A DNA stretch of 64,000 nt from Calothrix sp. NIES-2100 (GTDB lineage Bacteria > Cyanobacteriota > Cyanobacteriia > Cyanobacteriales > Nostocaceae), in contig NZ_AP018178.1 in the NCBI RefSeq assembly GCF_002368195.1, positions 8,382,645 through 8,446,644 of the forward strand, read 5' to 3'. Positions within the stretch are counted from its first letter, which is position 1. Every line of letters starts with the position of its first letter. The notes beneath the pieces were generated by a model, which was not told the DNA's origin, searched no databases, and saw only the letters and a list, made by a program, of their open reading frames with translations. This document shows positions 59,399 to 64,000 of this stretch, in pieces. A program made the position numbers and the translations under genes.

Positions 59399-61117
59399 TT
59401 AGTAGTAATTACCTACCTTGCGATGGCGAACCGCTGTTAATCCATCTGATTTGGATACACGACCTTCTTGGACAGTACAATATAAAATCCAGTGGTCACT
59501 GCATTCAATGCTGCTTTGCACTTCACATTCCATGTACGCCAGCGCATCTGTAAGAATTGGGGAACCGTTCTTCGCTGTTTGAGTTTTTACACCAGCAAAT
59601 CGGTCACCACCAGGAGGTAAGCGCTTGAGGAAGTGTTTCTTCAGTTCCTGATAATTTCCTTCTTCTAGGACATTGAGAACAAAGCGATCGCCTATTTGCA
59701 TCAACGAATCAATCGCTCGGTCTTTGGCTACCGCAATGGTAAATCCTAAAGGTTGTAAACTTGCTTGGCTGACCCAGGATGCAAGCATCGCACTGCTAAT
59801 ATCACCTTTTTTGGTAGTGACAATATATAGTCCGCTGCTAATCCGACCCAACGCTTTTTCCATATTCACGTCGAGGGACTTGAGTTGCTTGATGTTGCGA
59901 TCGCGCATCAGCACTTGTCCCAAGTCTGTACCAGCTTCTGCACATAGCTGGTATGTAGACGCACCAGGAGTTTCTTTAATCCGAATTGCTGGAAAGGCTT
60001 CCTTGATACCTGAGTCAATAAATTTACGGCGCAGTGTATCAATAGGTTCATCATCCCCACCGTAACACTCAAACAATCCCACCAGTTGCTTGGTATTAGC
60101 CACAGCCAACAGCGAACTAATCCCAGCTTGAGCAGCAACGTTTGTAGTTGGCGGCATACCAATAATAATACCGGCTGCTCTACCTGCAAGTTCTTGAATT
60201 TCTTGGGCTTCCGCAGAACTGAGATCGATCATTTCGATCCCAACTCCAGTTTTTTGGATTCCCTCACCAATAGCCTGAATTAGCTGATCGCCAAAGCCGT
60301 ATTCTGAGACATAAAACAAGCCAACAGTGGTTTCTGCTTTTGCTTGTCTTTGGCTCCAACTTTGGTAACACTCGGTCAGAACATCTAAATGGTGGTGCAG
60401 TAGGGGCCCGTGACCGTTGGCGATAATGTTAATTTTTCCTAAATCACCCATTCGCTTCATTGCATTTAGCAACGAACGCGCATTGGGACCCATCAAACAA
60501 TCGTAATAAAATCTAAAGTCAGCTTCGATCGCCTCTAAGTCTTCGTCAAAGGTGCGCTCATCACAGAAGTGCATCCCAAAAGCATCACAGGTGTAGATAA
60601 CTTCGGTTTTGCGGTCATAGCTGAAGATGGTATCAGGCCAGTGCAGATTAGGCGCACTCACGAATTCGATTTCGTGTCCTTTACCAATATTTATGCGATC
60701 GCCACTTTTGACAATCCGCTTGGAAAATGGCTCGTGTACCAAACCTTCTAAAAACTGCAATGCAATTTTAGAAGCCAAAACAGTCGCTCTCGGAGCCAAC
60801 TGAAGCACATCTTCTACCAAACCGCTATGATCTGGCTCTGTGTGACTGACAATAATGTAATCAATAGTCTTGGGGTTTACCAGACTTTTGAGCGTTTCTA
60901 AATACAGTTCCCGAAACTTCTGGTGAGAAGTATCAATTAAAACTGTTTGCTCACCCCTAATTAGATAGGAATTGTAAGTCGTTCCATTTTGCAGTCCGAA
61001 TTCGATATCGAAGCGATCGCGATCCCAATCAAGAGAGCGAATCGCCGTTGTGTTAGGGGCAATTTCTACAGTTTGTATAGTTAGCCGATGCTGAACGTTC
61101 TCTGCGATCGCTACCAT
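59399..61117 (-). CDS. flv3: A-type flavodiiron protein with canonical diiron site (Flv3-like)
   Basis: 572 residues from the ATG at 61117 (MVAIAENVQH). The same three-domain layout as its neighbour: beta-lactamase-like domain with intact H92-x-E94-x-D96-H97 (SHTEPDHSGLV), flavodoxin (GLFYVSEYGFGDQLIQAIG) and flavin reductase. It reduces O2 (or NO) at the diiron site. Adjacent, same-strand order flv3 then flv1 without an intervening gene resembles the heterocyst-specific flv3B-flv1B pair of Anabaena and not the flv4-flv2 operon, which has a gene between. The B-type label is inferred from context only. Confidence 0.88.
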   Translation of the reverse strand: MVAIAENVQHRLTIQTVEIAPNTTAIRSLDWDRDRFDIEFGLQNGTTYNSYLIRGEQTVLIDTSHQKFRELYLETLKSLVNPKTIDYIIVSHTEPDHSGLVEDVLQLAPRATVLASKIALQFLEGLVHEPFSKRIVKSGDRINIGKGHEIEFVSAPNLHWPDTIFSYDRKTEVIYTCDAFGMHFCDERTFDEDLEAIEADFRFYYDCLMGPNARSLLNAMKRMGDLGKINIIANGHGPLLHHHLDVLTECYQSWSQRQAKAETTVGLFYVSEYGFGDQLIQAIGEGIQKTGVGIEMIDLSSAEAQEIQELAGRAAGIIIGMPPTTNVAAQAGISSLLAVANTKQLVGLFECYGGDDEPIDTLRRKFIDSGIKEAFPAIRIKETPGASTYQLCAEAGTDLGQVLMRDRNIKQLKSLDVNMEKALGRISSGLYIVTTKKGDISSAMLASWVSQASLQPLGFTIAVAKDRAIDSLMQIGDRFVLNVLEEGNYQELKKHFLKRLPPGGDRFAGVKTQTAKNGSPILTDALAYMECEVQSSIECSDHWILYCTVQEGRVSKSDGLTAVRHRKVGNYY

Positions 61118-61514
61118 TATTCGTCTCCGAGCGCAAAACAACAGTATTTTTGTCTGTCCCCATTGTCCCTATAATTTTTTCTTTAAGCTGTAATAAACGT
61201 TAGTTTTTGTAAAAATCGACTTGTAGCAATTGTTGCTCTTTTTTAGAATATTTTTTAACTTCAAAACTATACTAAAAATCTCATATTTTTCTCAGGTATC
61301 AAGTATTAAATATTGATATTTATTTGCCTAATTTAAAATCCCCAACTTATCATACATATCATTTGCATTTTGAAAATCATTTCGTAACAAAAAGCATAAA
61401 CTGCTATACCGATGTATCTAGCTTTTATTTTTTATGCTTGTTATTACTTAGTATTTATACACAATTAAATTCAAAATTAATAGCTAATCTTGCCTACAGT
61501 ATAATTGTTGCTTT
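61118..61514. other. AT-rich promoter region of the flavodiiron pair
   Basis: About 400 nt, very AT-rich. It lies upstream of flv3 on the minus strand and downstream of the ankyrin gene. No nameable operator (no clear GTA-N8-TAC site) and no gene. Confidence 0.4.
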
Positions 61515-63158
61515 TTAGTAAGTCGCACCAGCTTGTAGCAAAATCTTCTTAATTACAGGATGTTTCTGTCCTGTGTATTCAGCAAAATATAAAGCTGTTT
61601 CACCATTTTCAGTTCTCATATTCACATTGGCACCAGAGCGAAACAAAGTTCGCATTGCCCAAGCTTTAGAGCGGAGAACAGCTTTCATTAATGGAGTTAA
61701 ACCATCTGTAGCAAACTGATTAACGTCTATCCCAGAAGATACTAAAAGATTAATTAACCTAATATTACCAATCTCGGCTGCCAGATGAATTTCTGCTCCT
61801 TTCCAACAACCATATTTAGCGCCAGCTTTCAAAAGTATTTTTGTAAAAACTGGTGGAATAACTGCATCTAAAACCACATAATTTAAAACTGTATATCCTT
61901 CCCAGTCTTTATAATTTATGTCAGCACCAGCACGAATCAGCGCCCGCAATGCCCTAGCTTGAAAAGCGTAGATGCCAATTGCTGACATCAAGGGTGTTTT
62001 TCCATCTTCATTGAGGCGATTTAAATCAGCTCCTAATTCTGCCAGCAACTCGATCATTTGCACATTGCCACCAGCAACAGCACAATGAACAGCAGTACTA
62101 CCATTTTCATTTAAAGAATTTATATCTAAACCTTGTGCGACTAACTGACGCACTGTAGTTGTGTCACCCTCAATAACAGCATCGAAGAATTTTTGTAAGG
62201 ACTTATTTTCTCGTCGCTGTTTGCGAATAACCGCTTTTGGTAATTCTCGTTCAGCATATTCAATTTCTTCAGAATCTGTAATTAAAGGAAGCAGATAATC
62301 ACAAACTTCCTGATTCCCTTCATATACTGCTACTGAAAGCGGACTCATGTATCCATCATAGTCAATCCAGAGATTTGGATCTGCACCTGCTTCTACCAAG
62401 TAACGAACAATCCTCACTTCTCCGGTTCTAGCAGCAGCAATTAAAGGTGTCCCCCAATCTGTGCGGAGATTTAAGTAAGCACCAGCCGCAATCAAAACCT
62501 CTACAATTTTGATATCTTTACTCCAGACTCCATGAGCAAGAGAATTAGATAGAGAATGTCCATCAAACTTTTGGATTGCTAATATTTGTTGTACAATATT
62601 CAGCCTTCCCAATCGAGTAGCCATTTCTAAAGCTTCTTTAAAATAGCAAATTTTATAGTTATCAGATTTGCTGGTAATAGCTCGAACTAGAATTTGTTTC
62701 AGTTCCTTATCCGTTTCTTCTAATAACCACAATGCTTGCCATTGATGAGGTTGCATTTGTCCATATTCCATTGGCAGCGTTACACCGTGGTAAGAATAAA
62801 GCCCATTACCATCACTAAATTTAACCGCCGCTTCTCCTTCTGCATGAAGGATATTTTCTGAATTAAACAAGAACTGAGACGGGCGATCGCAAACTAAACA
62901 GATTGTTTCAAAAGGAATAATCCAACCACAAGATTTAACCAGTTTTTGAAATACTTCCCAGGCAAATTCATCATAAGGCTGAAATAGCCTATGACTTACC
63001 ACAGAAAAATGAAAATCGAATAATCCACCTTTACAAGCATACGAGTGGAGTGGCACAAACCAATAAAAGTCATAGCTAGATGAAACTGATTGCCACTTGT
63101 CGCGGTAACTTGGCATTAAAGATTGTTGTTCAGGTGTGATTTCATCCACAAACGCCAT
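61515..63158 (-). CDS. Ankyrin-repeat protein
   Basis: 547 residues. The N-terminal about 190 residues contain no recognised domain (PSYRDKWQSVSSSYDFYWFV and a CLVCDRPSQF segment). From about 195 to the end there are about nine ankyrin units with GADINYKDWEGYTVLN-type and GADLNRLNEDGKTPLM-type turns, in two blocks separated by a charged stretch (about 290-330, ERELPKAVIRKQRRENK). Likely a protein-binding scaffold in the cytoplasm. It sits 27 nt downstream of nadC on the same strand. Confidence 0.85.
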   Translation of the reverse strand: MAFVDEITPEQQSLMPSYRDKWQSVSSSYDFYWFVPLHSYACKGGLFDFHFSVVSHRLFQPYDEFAWEVFQKLVKSCGWIIPFETICLVCDRPSQFLFNSENILHAEGEAAVKFSDGNGLYSYHGVTLPMEYGQMQPHQWQALWLLEETDKELKQILVRAITSKSDNYKICYFKEALEMATRLGRLNIVQQILAIQKFDGHSLSNSLAHGVWSKDIKIVEVLIAAGAYLNLRTDWGTPLIAAARTGEVRIVRYLVEAGADPNLWIDYDGYMSPLSVAVYEGNQEVCDYLLPLITDSEEIEYAERELPKAVIRKQRRENKSLQKFFDAVIEGDTTTVRQLVAQGLDINSLNENGSTAVHCAVAGGNVQMIELLAELGADLNRLNEDGKTPLMSAIGIYAFQARALRALIRAGADINYKDWEGYTVLNYVVLDAVIPPVFTKILLKAGAKYGCWKGAEIHLAAEIGNIRLINLLVSSGIDVNQFATDGLTPLMKAVLRSKAWAMRTLFRSGANVNMRTENGETALYFAEYTGQKHPVIKKILLQAGATY

Positions 63159-63185
63159 AGTCTTACCAAATGCGACTATTGTTGT

Positions 63186-64000
63186 TTATTTAAGTGGAAT
63201 CTTCATACTCAAATCCAACCACTTAGACTGTGTAATCGGTGCGCTACTAGAAATATAATCCACACCTGTTTCCGCCACAGCCCGAATCGTGTCCAAAGTC
63301 ACATTCCCTGAAGCTTCAATTTTAATGTGACTATATTCTTGGCGAATCAACTGCACCGCAACAGACATCATCTCTAGAGGCATATTATCCAACATAATAA
63401 TGTCAGCTTTATGCTCTAGCGCTTCCTTCACCTGCTCTAGAGTTTCCGTCTCTACCTCTATTGTGAGCGGATAAGGTATCTGAGAACGGATGCGCGTAAT
63501 TGCTTCGCCAATTCCCCCAGCCGCCGCAATGTGATTATCCTTAATCATCACCGCATCATCCAGCCCCATGCGATGATTAATCGCCCCTCCCACAGCCGTT
63601 GCGTATTTTTCCAACAATCTCAGCCCTGGGGTAGTTTTGCGCGTATCCACCAACTGAGCAGGTAAATCCGCAATTCGCTCTACATATATATGAGTTAACG
63701 TCGCAATCCCACTCAAACCCATAGTCAAGTTAAGCGCAACCCTTTCCCCCATCAGCAGCGCATCCAATGAACCATGAATTTCCGCTACTACTTGTCCTGG
63801 TTCACACCATGCACCTTCATCTGTCATGGGTACAAAGCTGACTTTTTCGTTCAAAAGCTGAAATACCCTAGCTGCAATTGGTAACCCAGCAATAACTCCT
63901 GGAGCTTTGGCAATCCATATAGCTGTTCCTGGCGTGACATCTTTAGCTAGTAGGCTGTTCGTTGTGCGATCGCCGCGACCAATATCCTCCAACAACCAGC
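63186..64000 (-). CDS. nadC: Nicotinate-nucleotide pyrophosphorylase, N-terminus beyond window
   Basis: Partial: the frame runs to the window edge, reading WLLEDIGRGDRTT, the usual start of the first NadC helix, so perhaps 15-20 residues are missing. Quinolinate phosphoribosyltransferase; makes nicotinate mononucleotide in de novo NAD synthesis. Conserved pieces: RVALNLTMGLSGIATLT, VDTRKTTPGLRLLEKYAT, GGAINHRMGLDDAVMIKDNH, IEVETETLEQ and IEASGNVTLDTIR. The TTG near 63995 is not the true start. Confidence 0.9.
   Translation of the reverse strand, partial: WLLEDIGRGDRTTNSLLAKDVTPGTAIWIAKAPGVIAGLPIAARVFQLLNEKVSFVPMTDEGAWCEPGQVVAEIHGSLDALLMGERVALNLTMGLSGIATLTHIYVERIADLPAQLVDTRKTTPGLRLLEKYATAVGGAINHRMGLDDAVMIKDNHIAAAGGIGEAITRIRSQIPYPLTIEVETETLEQVKEALEHKADIIMLDNMPLEMMSVAVQLIRQEYSHIKIEASGNVTLDTIRAVAETGVDYISSSAPITQSKWLDLSMKIPLK

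Overview
The window comes from the chromosome of a filamentous, heterocyst-type cyanobacterium (Nostocales). The evidence is the very frequent GCGATCGC (HIP1) octamer, a dnaE gene that ends in a DnaE split-intein N half, an adjacent pair of A-type flavodiiron proteins, heptameric STRR repeats, a large multi-PAS hybrid kinase and a CHAT/TPR protein. No tRNA, rRNA, CRISPR array or complete insertion sequence was seen.

Layout. 0.5-5.6 kb (minus strand): a YbhGFSR-like efflux operon (membrane fusion protein, double-NBD ATPase, ABC-2 permease), interrupted by a 21-nt tandem array and a 193-bp MITE-like element. 6.8-18.4 kb (plus): an export island with seven small double-glycine-leader peptides (four of them a tandem family at 8.6-9.9 kb), then an HlyD-type adaptor and one giant ORF that fuses the two NHLM-type ABC exporters, one carrying a C39 leader peptidase. 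No peptide-modifying enzyme is present. 18.7-22.6 kb: a solitary ndhK, a GNAT gene broken by a short repeat, a membrane protein with an HNH-like motif and a VOC protein. 22.7-28.4 kb: Coq4-like protein, cytochrome P450, and a drrA-drrB-marR-MFS efflux operon. 28.7-32.1 kb: a GH13 enzyme and a phosphoribulokinase paralogue. 32.1-33.9 kb: a 1.8-kb repeat-rich spacer. 33.9-40.7 kb: GDSL esterase, PlsC-like acyltransferase, Uma2, CobK, DUF1636 and a dicarboxylate symporter. 40.8-43.5 kb: dnaE N half with split intein. 44.3-48.0 kb: CHAT/TPR protein and a small exported protein. 48.3-57.1 kb: a 2569-residue hybrid kinase with about 13 PAS domains, followed by a REC-kinase. 57.3-61.1 kb: flavodiiron pair. 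61.5-64.0 kb: ankyrin protein and a partial nadC.

The most unusual content is of two kinds. First, the peptide-export island: its precursors have a short acidic double-glycine leader instead of the NHLP or Nif11 leaders usual for NHLM exporters, their cores are very different from one another, and the two exporters are fused. Second, repeat biology: three copies of a 193-195 bp TIR element each sit inside another palindromic element with a 9-bp target duplication (one has an empty-site relative in this window), three unrelated 21-nt tandem arrays, and short palindromic repeats read in frame as interdomain linkers of ABC proteins but out of frame in a GNAT gene. All function assignments come from motif recognition; no database search was run.
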